Below are positions 33,558-43,835 of a stretch of DNA of 64,000 nucleotides, piece by piece; position 1 is the first letter of the stretch, and the number at the start of each line of letters is the position of its first letter. The position numbers were made by a program, and so were the translations under genes. The DNA is taken from assembly GCA_003971905.1 (NCBI GenBank), contig RSEE01000027.1:558001-622000 (forward strand), written 5' to 3'. The notes beneath the pieces were generated by a model. It saw nothing but the letters and a program-made list of their open reading frames with translations. It was not told where the DNA came from and did not search any database. Origin of the DNA: Moniliella sp. 'wahieum' (taxonomy: Eukaryota > Basidiomycota > Moniliellomycetes > Moniliellales > Moniliellaceae).

Positions 33558-36500
33558 TTACTGGCTCGGGTCTAGCTTGAACAGCGTGCCTTGGCGCATG
33601 GTCTGGATGAGCTGTCCCACTGGCCCGACCGACGAGTAGATCATCAACAGCGAGGCAATCACCAGTGCCGGCAGCCAGAACAGCGTCAGCATGCGGTCCT
33701 CCTGCCATCTCGAGGTGGCGCTCGGGGTCGCGTTGCGGTCAGAGGGGGGTCGGACTGGGGGTCAGGGGCGGGGAACGGTCCTCGTCCACCTTGCCTCGGC
33801 GACGGCGCCGCGCTTCCGCCCCGGTTGGGGACGGTGGTGTTGAGGCCAACGTCGTGGATGGGTAGGTACTAGACGAGGTGACGAGGAGGCGACGGCAGTT
33901 TCGTAGGCGGGGGGGCAGGCTCGGGTGGGCGTAGGTCCGTGCTTTCTCCTTGGCCTGCGTGGCCTTGGAAGACGCCAGCTGGTCTTCGGAAAACGTAGGC
34001 GCCGCTTGCTCCACCCGATACACCGAAAGCGGCGCCGCAATCGTGTTCTTCAGCACGGCCGGGAGCAAGAACCGGTTCAGCCCGCCCAGGTTGAACTTGC
34101 GCTTCTTCTCGCTCGCTACTGCCCCGGCCATCAGTTTCTTCTCCTCGGCCGAATCACGCTCCCACCGCACCTTGTCCTCCATAAGACTTCCTTCGTCGCG
34201 CGCACAGGCTCGTCGCATCCGGCACCGCTGGCGTTTCGCCGCTAACGCAAGTTTCTCACCAAGCGCACCCTTCTCACCAGCTCAGAGGTAGATCCAAGTT
34301 CCTCCTCGCTCTCTTCCTCCTCGCTCTCCGACGCCAAGTCGGTCCCGGAGGAAAGATTGTCTTCGTCAATGGAGGCGACGGCCAGGGGGACGCTTCTTCC
34401 TCCTGCACCCGTCTTCTCCTCCTTCTCTCTTCTCCTCTCGTCCTCCTCGTATTCCTCCTCGTATTCCTCGTATTCCCCCTCTTGCCCGCCTGCCGGCTGC
34501 ACGTGCGGGCAAGCAGGGCAAAGTGCTGTACCAGAAGCTCGACCGAATCGTCCTGCCCGGCCATGCGGGCCAGCTGGAGCGGCGTGAACCCAGCGCGGGT
34601 CTCCATGCGTGGATTGGCAAACGCACGGAGCAAGCGACGTGTCACGCCCGTGCGGCCATGCAGCGCAGCGAAATGCAAGGGCGTCAAGCCGCTCTGGTCC
34701 CGCGCATTCACCGGCGCCCACGACGCAACAGCTCCTCCACCAGACGCGAAAAGCCAAGCACAACAGCAAGGTGCAGCACCGTCTGTCCCGCGTGGTTGGA
34801 ACCGCAGCGCGTCCTGTCTCCGCTCCCGAGGCAGGTGGGCGGCAGAAGAGAGTGGCGCCTCGGCCGGGCCGGACCCACCTCCTCGTCCGTCAGCGCGAGA
34901 GCGAGACGAGCGTGTCTTGGAAACTGAGCGGCTTGTGCGTCCCATCGGACCCGGCACGCGACAGAAGAGTATAGTGCGAGTCGGTGTGGGAGAGGAGAGG
35001 AGACCAGCTGGTCTGTCGCGCCTCCCTCGGCCGGCGCGGTGCCGGAACCGGTGGCCGCGCGGAAGTGTCTCGCCCCACCACGCGCATCGCCACCTCCCGC
35101 GCCGAATGTACCTGCCCAGTCATCTTGAGCCCCACCACCTGCAGCGCCAGCTCCATCAACCCGCGATCGGTTTGCTCCACGTAGGTAAAGAAGGCCATGG
35201 CGAACTTTCTTCCGGTTGGGCCGCGGGGCACGAGGGGTACGCAGGCTCACAATCACCGGGCCGGGGGAAGCCGCAGGAGGCAGGACACACACCAGCGTAT
35301 TGCTTGCCCACACTTTGGTGCTGATCGCAGGATGGTCTCCAAACAGAACCGAGATCCCCGGCTCAAAGTTCTCCCCGAGTACCGTCACCTCGGTCCCGCC
35401 GGTGGTTGGGCCCTCACGAGGAATCAGCTGCGTGACCTTTGGTACCGGCACGGGCACAGGCACGGGCAATGGCGGGGCGTAAGCGGCGTCATTGAGTTGA
35501 GCATGCCCGGTGTGCCGGCGCTGGAGCCAGAGCCAGCAAAGAACAGGTTGGGCTCGTTGGGCTGGGAAGCGCGTCCATCGGGCTGGAGGGGAAGGAAGTA
35601 CTGGAGCTGGGCCAGCGCATTGGACTTGAACTCATGCCCTGCATCATTGACATCATCGCCGCGTACAGTTGCGGCGGCGGCTGGGCATGGTCTTGGAACA
35701 TGACCGAATTCCCCGTCGATGCCTCGGTCTGCGACCGGGCAAACATGTAAGCTTGCATCAGCATGGCCGGATCCATGCCTCCTGCAGACTGGGTCGCTCC
35801 GTCGGCCGCCACAGGCTGCAGCGTGTCGGACGACAAGTCCCCCTGGAACGACGATAATGGCGCCGGTCCGGCGGGTACCGTGCCCTTGCTGGGGATGGAG
35901 AGACCGCTTCGTGAGGGGATACCGAGTCGCTGATACTCGCATGTCGGTGATGCGACAAAGGAGAAACGTTCTGGGAAGCCGACGTAGCCGGCTCGCCCGT
36001 CACTCCGTCCCCGGGGACAGGAGACGAGCCATCGACTGGCCCCCGCGAAAAGGAACGCTGGGAGCGGATCGCACTGGAAGCCGATTGTCTCGCGTACGGC
36101 TTGCCACGTGCCGTAGTACTCTTTCGTCGCTGCTGGCCAAGGCGGCCGGCGGTGCTGTCCTGCAAAGGGGCTGCACCGCCTTCCTCCAAACTGGGCGGAG
36201 ACGGCAACGGCGGGGGTTGCAAGCCAATTGGTTTGGATGGCGGAGTGTGCGCCGGGTTGGGACGGTGGGTCGCGTTGATGGCATTGGCACGTGTAAGGGC
36301 CTCGCTCAAAGCGTCGGCTTGGGCTTGCATCAGCGCCTGGGCCTGCGGCGTCTGGGACGTCTTGTGGTCGTCGGTGATCATGATGGGCGGGGTGGTGCCC
36401 GTGGCAAGCAGCTGGCCCGTCCAATCCCGCAGCGTAAAGATGACGCAGAACCCCAGTTTCTCCTTATGGTGGCGACAATAGCATGTAATCCGGGTCGGAA

Positions 36501-37752
36501 GAACTGCCTCACCATTGTGGAACTCAATATAGTCGTCCGTGTTGAAGACCACAACACGAGCCTTGGCCCGTTGTTCCCGCGTTTGCAACGCCAGTTCTTC
36601 CGCGCCTGGTGCGGATGGATCAATGCCCAACGCTTGGATCTCCTCCCGGGTGAGAACATCCTCCTTCTCCGGCGTGCCAAGGTCGCTGTCTTTGCCCTTG
36701 CTTCCTCGCCCCTTCATACGCAATACACGCTTGCGCTCCCGCACTCTGCACCCATCGCAGACGCTGATCTGGGAGTGGGGTGCGGTGGCGGTGACAACGG
36801 TGGCATCGAGGAAGAGTGTATGTTGAGGGTCCACTTGGGGCGCTTTGTATTTGCGGCTTTTACGCCGTGTGCCCGTTCCGGGAGGCAACTTGATGTGCGA
36901 GAAGCTGCCAATCCGCTGCCACAGCTCTGTCGGGCCAAATCTAGCACGCGCCGTGCTGAGCGCCTGCGGGGAAATGATTCCCATATCTGGTGCGGCTTCT
37001 TCCCCAGCATGGGGGTCAGGACCACCAGGAACGGAGGAAGGCGTGTTGCGCACCAACTCGATCCTCATTCGGATCTGGGTCTCGACGCGGCTCTTGGCCC
37101 CAATGAGCGAGACACCATGCACGTGCACTTGGAGCTGGCCCAGCTGGTCCTTGGGCGGGCGCACAATGGTGGTAGCCGTGTAGCCCAGGTCGGCATCGCT
37201 CGTGTGGCTGTAGTGCGATCCAATGCCAAACTGGGCGGGGTTCGGTTGCAGCTCCATTGGCCGTGCCAGTTGGGCCGGATGTGTGGCGACTGCTTCGTCT
37301 TGCGAGGCCTGGGGGGCTGCCTGGCCACGGGACCCAGGTTATTTGCAGCGGGTCTGTCGGATGCAAAAAAAAATAACACAGTTAGCATGGATTGGCGAAA
37401 ATGCAGCAGAGAGACGACCAAGGGACGTACGCGACGTTGTCGGTACAGATCATGCGATCGAATGTGGCATCAACCGTGGCGTGATCCAAGGCGGATGGAG
37501 GGGCGGTGGAGGGCGGCAGGGCGTGTGGCTCGGCCTGAGCCGTGAGCGGGAGGATGGCCTGGAGGGCGAAGGGCGAGGAAAAGGAGGGGGCTGGGCGTGG
37601 AAGAAGGGCTTGAGGTCGTGGTCGTGGTCGCTGGAGGGCGCTTCGCTGGTGAGGGGGGCGGAGCGGGGGGGACGGCGTGCTGAGCGAGAGCTCGGGGGGC
37701 GAGCCGTGGAGGGACGGGGGGAGGAGGAGGAGGAGGAGGCGGAGGGCGGCAT
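33558..37752 (-). CDS. MGA2: Mga2/Spt23-type membrane-anchored transcription factor
   Basis: Mga2 and Spt23 are ER-anchored precursors, cleaved after ubiquitination, that induce the fatty-acid desaturase gene. On the minus strand: a Ser/Pro-rich N-terminus (candidate ATG 37752); an intron at 37354-37430; the conserved N-terminal domain with RVETQIRMRIELV (about 37080), LFLDATVV, CDGCRVRERKR (about 36740), VVLPTRITCYC-like text (about 36490) and PPIMITDDHKTS; a disordered linker; an IPT/TIG domain (REGPTTGGTEVTVLGENF, 35250-35430); ankyrin repeats (about 34560-34800, GLTPLHFAALHGRTG); an acidic EEYEEEYEED linker; and a C-terminal tail anchor LTLFWLPALVIASLLMIYSS ending at stop 33558-33560. Length and order fit the family. 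Frame shifts lie near 37560, 37260, 35800, 35230-34900 and 33760-34280. No desaturase gene is present in the window. Confidence 0.92.
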
Positions 37753-38731
37753 GCCGACGGATGGGTGGGCGTGGTGGGGGGGTGCGCATGCGTCCCAGGC
37801 AGCGGCGGCCATGGGGGCGACACGTGGGCGGAGATGGAGGGCGGTGGGAGGAGAAAAGTCACGGGTTGCTGCAACAAGCAAGACGCGGTGTGCTGCCTGC
37901 TGTGATGGGTGTGATGTGGCCAATGCTGGCGGGGGCCGGGCAGATTGCGTGCATGTTGCGTGCATGCAGGCGCCAGGAACCGAACTGCGGACACTACGAC
38001 CGAGGACTCGGTGTATGCACCGTACACCACATGCATGCAGACAGACCATCGATGATCGAGCATCGCAGATCCACACCCCTGCGGCCTGCTGCGTCCCATC
38101 ACCCATCGCCCTCGTCCCACCCGGGCGGTTCTGCGCGGCACCGCTGCAGGCCGCTGCGCGTCCAGTGCGCTCCCCTGCCGCGCCTGGCGGCACCGCACCA
38201 GACCCGTGTGCGGCGCGCCGATTGTTGGGAGCCGCCTGCGCGTCTGAAACGGTGCAGCAGAGCCAGCTGCGTCTGCGTTGGGGACAATCACCCGTCCCTC
38301 ACCCATCCATTTTCCTGGTGCACACCAGCTCCCTAGTCAGCTCACCACACGCTCCAGGCGATGTAGAATCCTACGCGCTCACCCAGCGCCTCGTCCACCC
38401 CCGATGCCCAGATGGCGTGGCCATACCCACTCGCATCGCGTCCTTGGGCCTTGTTGGCGACTGCCACTTTCCAACCTCACCGGTCACCGCGGTTCTGCCT
38501 CTGCGTCTACGTGAAGGCACCCCTTCAGTGTCTTTCGCTTCGCATCCCCCCATCCAATATATCTTTCCCACCTTGTGCATTTTTGCGTCGCCGTTGCCTC
38601 TCGTAGGCCTGCCTGATGACGCTTGCTCACAAGCTAGGGGCCTGCTCACCGGCGGCCACTCTACTGTTCCTCTGAGCCCGCGCACAGCACACACCTCTCT
38701 AGGGTCGACTCCTGCTTTTGCGGCACGCGGC
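37753..38731. other. Intergenic region upstream of Mga2-like gene and 3' of aminopeptidase P
   Basis: Open frames on both strands here are GC-driven. The Mga2-like promoter (transcribed leftwards) must lie near 37760-38300, where short words such as TGTGCGTGCATGC recur around 37945-38040. From 38300 GC content falls. No gene is recognised. Confidence 0.45.
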
Positions 38732-40841
38732 TTACTGCCGCATAAGCCAGCGCAGAGCGACCTTGTCGTGCTGGACGAGGGGTTTGAGCAGGCGCTTGCA
38801 CCACTCATTGTGCTCCCGCAACCACCGCTTCTCATCTGGTGCCAGCAGGGCATAGTCGACCAAATGCGTATCGATGGGCGCGACTGTGATCCTCTCAAAC
38901 CCCAACCACCCGGCGCCTCGCTCCACGACCAGCATCAAGCTTTCCGTGCGCACCCCAAACTCGCCGGGGTAGTAGCCGGGCTCGTTCGTCAACACCATCC
39001 CAGCCACCAGCGGAACGGGTACCATTGCGCCCCCTGAACTTTGCGAAAAGCCCATGGGCCCCTCATGCACGCCCAGGTAGGAGCCCACCCCGTGGCCCGT
39101 ACCAGTGGCGAAGTTCATCTTGTCCGCCCACAACGCCTGGCGCGCAAGCACGTCCAGCATCGGCCCCGTCGTGCCCGCTGGGAAGGTGGCACGGTCCAAG
39201 GCCATGTGGCCTTGGAGCGCGCGCGTGTACCCTCGCTTCTGCATTGCCGTCGGTTTGTATCCCGGCCCCTCAAAGAAAACCGTACGGGTCGTGTCAATCG
39301 TGCCGTCAAGGTACTGCGCACCACAGTCGGCTAGATAGGGCGTGGTCCGGTCCAACACTTCGCTTGCACTGGCCGTCGGCTGGTAATGCGGCAAGGCGGC
39401 ATTGGGGCCTGTCGCGCTAATTCTGCACTTCCCGTTCGTCTTCCAGTTCTCTCAACACAAGCATGGGGGACGGGGTAGGGGGACGGGGGCGGACGTACGG
39501 GGCATAGGACAAGCCCGCATATAGGGGCAACTTTTTGCGCTCATCGTCCAGCCGGACGGCGGCTTGCCACTCGGTGACCTGTTTACCGAGCAGCACGTCG
39601 TGCTCCAAGTGGGCCGCCCAGATGGTCCACGCTGCACCGTCACGCAGGTAGGCGTTCTTAAATCCTTGGATCTCGCCCGCGTTTTTCACCGCCTTGGCCA
39701 ACGCCACTGGGTTGTCCGCACCCAAAATCGACAGGGTGCCCTTCCATGCCCGCGCTGCTGCAAAACTAATCTTCTCCCCCGACAAGAGCACGTTGTCTTC
39801 CCCAGCGGCGGCGAGGAACGGCCATAGGGCTTGGTACGCCTGCACCTCCACCCCAAGCTAGCGAGGTACCCCTGCACCTCGGCTACCAACTCCGCTTCCA
39901 CAAACATCTTGACCCGCACCTCTTCTTCCTCCACGTCCACCGCCACATAGGCGGGAAAGACGGGCGTGTGCGGGACGTAGGCTTGGCCTCGCAAGTTGAG
40001 CAGCCACGCTACTTCGTCCAAGGCGGTGACGAGGTAGGTGGCGCCGCCGCGTGCGAACGAAGGTTGGTCCGCCTCCTCCCTCTGGGTGCGAATGTAGGCG
40101 CGCACCCAGCTGGCCAACTGGGCCAGCTTAGCCTCTGCCGGTTTGCCTGCAAATTCGAGGGGGTGCGCGTGCACGGGGTTCATCACAGGCGCCGGCTTGG
40201 AGGTCCAGATCTGGTCAACCGGGTCCTGCGCGGGGAGGTACACATCTGCGCCTTTCTTTGCCAGCGCAGCGACCAAGGCTGAGCCAGGACCTATGTGCTG
40301 CCGGGTCAGTGTGGTGGTGGGGAGGGGGGGGATGCGAACGAGGCACGTACGGTAGGGTAGGAGATGAATTGCGGGTTGAACCCGACCTTTTCGCCCTTTT
40401 TCGCTGTGGAAAGTAACCACTGGTCCCAGCTCGCGACGCCCAGCGCGCCGACCTTGTGCAGGGTCCAGTGGTGGTCTAGCTGGCGCTGGGCCTGCACCCA
40501 GTACCGGCCATCGGCAAACAAGTGCGCGCTCTCGCGTCCGACGATCACGGTGCGGCGCTACCCGTGAAGCCCGAGATGAATGCGCGACGTTGATCTGGCG
40601 GCGCCGTGTACTCACTCGCATGTGCATCGTCGGAAAACACCACAAACCAATCTGCCTTGTGCTGCAGCAGGTTGCGCAGCGCAGCCAGCTGCTCCCCGCT
40701 CGGCGTTGGCGTCGGCGTCGGCGTCGCTTGCTCCTTGCCTGGTTTCGCCTCCTCGCGCACAGGCAGCGTCGAGGAGCGGCTGAGCAGCGAGTCGGTATCC
40801 TGCTCACGACGGAGGAAAGGCAGGCAAGCGGCGAGCCCCAT
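38732..40841 (-). CDS. AMPP: Cytosolic Xaa-Pro aminopeptidase (aminopeptidase P, M24B family)
   Basis: This dimanganese enzyme removes an N-terminal residue followed by proline. The start ATG at 40841 (MGLAACLPFLRREQ) is followed by a TPTPTPTP linker and the N-terminal creatinase-like domain (ADWFVVFSDDAHASEY; RRAFISGFTGSA; FADGRYWVQAQRQLD). Introns lie at 40298-40350 (53 nt) and 39423-39498 (76 nt). The catalytic domain carries the metal ligands: two aspartates in DCGAQYLDGTIDTTRT (about 39275-39330), the histidine in GTGHGVG (about 39090), and glutamates in TNEPGYYPGEFG (about 38960-38995) and VRTESLMLV. The stop is at 38732. About 640 residues is the normal cytosolic size. A missing base in a G run at about 39851-39854 and another near 40558 break the frame. 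No signal peptide is evident. Confidence 0.93.
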
Positions 40842-41209
40842 GACGTGGTGCGAGGTGCGAGGTGACAGGTGGGAGGAAAAACAAGAGAAAAAATAAAGTG
40901 GGCCAACCGGGCTATATACAGGTAGACAGACGATTAACGATTGCTGGGCCAATCTGTGGGGTCGATATAGAATCTGGCTACACGGCCCCCTATCGCTCTG
41001 AGCGCCTGAGCGTCGTATATCGCGATCATCGATCATGGCCATCTTAGATCTTAGATCGTTTATCGCATGGAAAATCACGTGGCTTTTCTCGATCAGTCTA
41101 GTAAGTACCGACGGGTACCCGCGCGCGCTCGGCTGGATAGATACACCGTGTCCTGGCCACCAGGGCGCGCGCCACAGCAGCAGCGCTCCTGGCGAGGAAG
41201 ACGATCGAT

Positions 41210-41244
41210 CGATAATCGATAATCGATAATCGATAATCGATAAC
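41210..41244. repeat. Heptamer array, core ATCGAT (CGATAAT x4, CGATAAC)
   Basis: Five tandem units, preceded by GATCGATC. The same unit occurs in the array at 18007-18034, 23 kb away. Confidence 0.92.
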
Positions 41245-42610
41245 CGCCAGTACTGATTGTGGCCGGTGCATTGTGGACCCAGTGGCCGGGTGACCGCCAT
41301 CCTCTCTCCTCCTTTTGGACGGGGGCATAGCACGCCTGAGGTCCTACTCTGCTCGTTCCACGGCAGGGGGGGGGAGCGAAGGCAAATAGAGTAAACACTC
41401 TGACGCAATGCGCAATGTACCGTCCCACCACGAAGTGAGGAAATCGAGCCTGTCTTCTTGTCCCATGTGGAAGAGTGAGTACTGAGTACGCTAGATAAAG
41501 CGTGAAACGAAGATAGGACCAACACGCCCTAGGCTTGCTGCCCCAAAGACAAGTATGCACCACGGTCTTGAGACTGCAGCATCGCGCACGACTGATGCCC
41601 CGGCTGCCGCCACCGACCGGCGCCAAACATCGATTCTCTTCCAACGGCTGCTCCTGCGTTTATTTCGCGCTCGATGGACCAGCAAAGACGGGACGGGGAA
41701 AACGAGGATGCATATGATGGGGCGCGCGCGCTACGCGCGTTGAGTGAGAACGTTCGTGCTGGTTTGCCGGCCATAGATAGCGCTCCATCGCAACAAGCAT
41801 CCAACACACACACTGGTGGCCTGTTGCGAGGAACGAGAGAAGCTGCCTCGAAGGGGGGGGGGATCTATGCGCTCATGTATTGCCCATCAGATTCCACATG
41901 AGTGCATTATCAACCACAAGCGATGGGAGTGGTGTGTACCGATTCGGTGTGTATATCGAGTTTTCTCCCCTAGATCGCAAGACAGGGACGATACGGGCAA
42001 GCGGTAGTCAGAGCGTATGACAGCCAACGCGACTGACTGCGTGCTCCGTCTCGCCATCGTAGGCTAGCGTACACTTATAATACTCGACCTAAGATAGATA
42101 CAGTATGAGACGGAAGAAGGTGACAGAGGAAGAAGAGCAGGAATCGTATCTTTAGCCGATTGCAAGCTGGATCGGGCGCCGAGCGTACAACGGTGTCTTT
42201 TCCCATTGTCGGCGCATGGACTGACAAAGGAGAAGTTCATGGGCAGTAGGAGGCTCCAAAAGTGACACGGAGGGGGGGGGGCATATCCCTAATCCGCGCC
42301 TATTTTATGGTGGCCCTTGCGCTCTACCAGGTTCTTCCCCAGAGCAGGCAATTGGAATAACTGACTTTTGTACCGCCATCCAGAGGGGCAAAGCGCGAGG
42401 GAGACAAAGCGGGACTCGAGGTGGTCCAAGCACCGAGCTTTGAGCTTCAAAGCCCTGCCCCTGCCGCCCAAGTCGATGCGCATTGGACCGCGGGCGAAAA
42501 AGAGGTGGATGCGGTCCAGAGATTCACTGCATGTCGGATTGGGCCAAGCGAGGGAGGATGAAAGTTGCACCGTTGCAAGCCTGGGCTGAATTGACCATTC
42601 AAGTATTGCA

Positions 42611-42631
42611 GCTTGAAGCTTGAAGCTTGAA
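42611..42631. repeat. Heptamer array, core AAGCTT (GCTTGAA x3)
   Basis: Three exact units; in rotated register AAGCTT plus G. The same array recurs at 43764-43784. Confidence 0.9.
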
Positions 42632-42712
42632 AACTAAAGGCTTGGCACCGAATCGGGTCGGTGCAATCCGACCCGCACGTGGGCAATGATGCTACGGGAT
42701 TGGCCCTGGGGC

Positions 42713-43428
42713 CTAGACCCAGTAACGACACCTACCATGCGTTACCGATTTGTGCCGCGCGTTCTGCCCTCCTTCCCTTGGCGTTTTCATCGCCCATCGC
42801 CCATCGTGCATCATGCACCGTGCCTCATGACCGCCCAGTAGATTGAATGGATGCGAGCTGACGCTACTAGAATAGGCAACGCGAATGAAGGGGAGAAGGA
42901 AAGGATAGCAAGGAGCGGAAGGAAAAGGGTGGGTTCTTGGGTATCTGACAAGCCCAGCCAGCTTGCAACAACTACGTTTCTTGCTTGGGGGGGCAAGGTT
43001 CGGCGGTTGCAACGTGGGCTGGCCGGTGCCCCCTGGGAGAAGCACCAGCGGATCACAGTTCGTCGTGAAGACTGGCAAGCGGGTCGGCTTGTTGCGAGCC
43101 ATCCAGCCGACAAACTTGCCAAAGAAGGGCACGTAGAGCACCATCTGTCCGTCACCCAGTCCACCGCGCCCTTTTCCTCGGCCTTGACGAGGAAATGGGC
43201 CATAACGACCGGGCCGAGCACGACCAGGCTAAAGAAGGCGATCAGACCCAGCGCAAAGCGCCACTCGCGTCGCCACGACCACGGCTCGAGGTCCTCCGGC
43301 CGCACCTTGGCTGCGGCAGCAGGACAGGCGGCGGGGCGGCGCGCCTTGGTGGCGGGGGCATCGGCCGCTAGCGCGTCCAGCTTTTGCGAAATGTCGGTAC
43401 GCTTGGGGGTGGACTTGGCGTCGGCCAT
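42713..43428 (-). CDS. Small single-pass membrane protein, unknown family
   Basis: ATG at 43428 (MADAKSTPKRTDISQKLD) begins an Ala/Lys-rich cytosolic segment. Then comes WSWRREWRFALG and one strongly hydrophobic helix (LIAFFSLVVLGPVVMAHFLV, about 43180-43240). After a one-base shift near 43160 the sequence continues QMVLYVPFFGKFVGWMARNK. The conserved-looking part ends near 43040. Downstream the frame stays open to 42713, but the composition becomes random, so the true end is uncertain and an intron may lie there. A basic segment before one helix suggests a type II or tail-proximal membrane protein. I do not recognise the family. Confidence 0.5.
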
Positions 43429-43665
43429 GGCTGGAAGAGGTGGTGGGGGGGGGGGCGACCACTTGATCGGTGCTGCCAGTTATAAGCAGGCACAACCACT
43501 GCGGGGAGGGTAAACTTTGAAAGTGGAACGCTGCGGAGGCGGAATCGGGGGGTCGAGCGGGGGGGGTGATGCAGGCGTCACACGTAGTGTGACATGTGAT
43601 GGGCTGAGCACGAGGAAAGAAAACGCACAGCGCAACTGTTGCAGCCCAAGGCAGCCAAGTCCAGC

Positions 43666-43784
43666 CTCACGCGTCACGCGTCAGGGCGACCGGCTGGAAG
43701 TGAGAGTGAGGTCACTAGTCAAGTCACTCGTCAGCTGGACTCAGACTGCGTTACCTGGCGAACCTTGAAGCTTGAAGCTTGAAG
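43666..43784. repeat. Heptamer arrays, cores ACGCGT and AAGCTT
   Basis: Two CACGCGT units lie at about 43669-43682. Between them and the second array, GTCACTAGTCAAGTCACTCGTCAG words are scattered. CTTGAAG x3 (AAGCTT plus G) follows at 43764-43784. These lie 50-170 bp upstream of the Sds3-like start codon. Confidence 0.8.
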
Positions 43785-43835
43785 CTTCACAGCGCCTGCC
43801 CATCTCTCCCTCCCGTGCCTGCCTCTCCCCCCACC

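Larger units (their letters stand above)
40842..42712. other. Gene-free interval
   Basis: No gene is convincing. A minus-strand open frame at 42289-42570 looks mildly protein-like but matches nothing I know. The heptamer arrays at 41210-41244 and 42611-42631 and a GCGCGCGCGCTACGCGCG word near 41719-41738 are the only structured elements. Confidence 0.45.

Noticed and set aside
35719-37545. 608-codon open frame on the plus strand
   Set aside because: It is the mirror of the Mga2-like gene, whose conserved motifs are all on the minus strand.
37223-39037. 604-codon open frame on the plus strand
   Set aside because: It crosses the Mga2-like N-terminus and the aminopeptidase P 3' end on the opposite strand and contains no domain.
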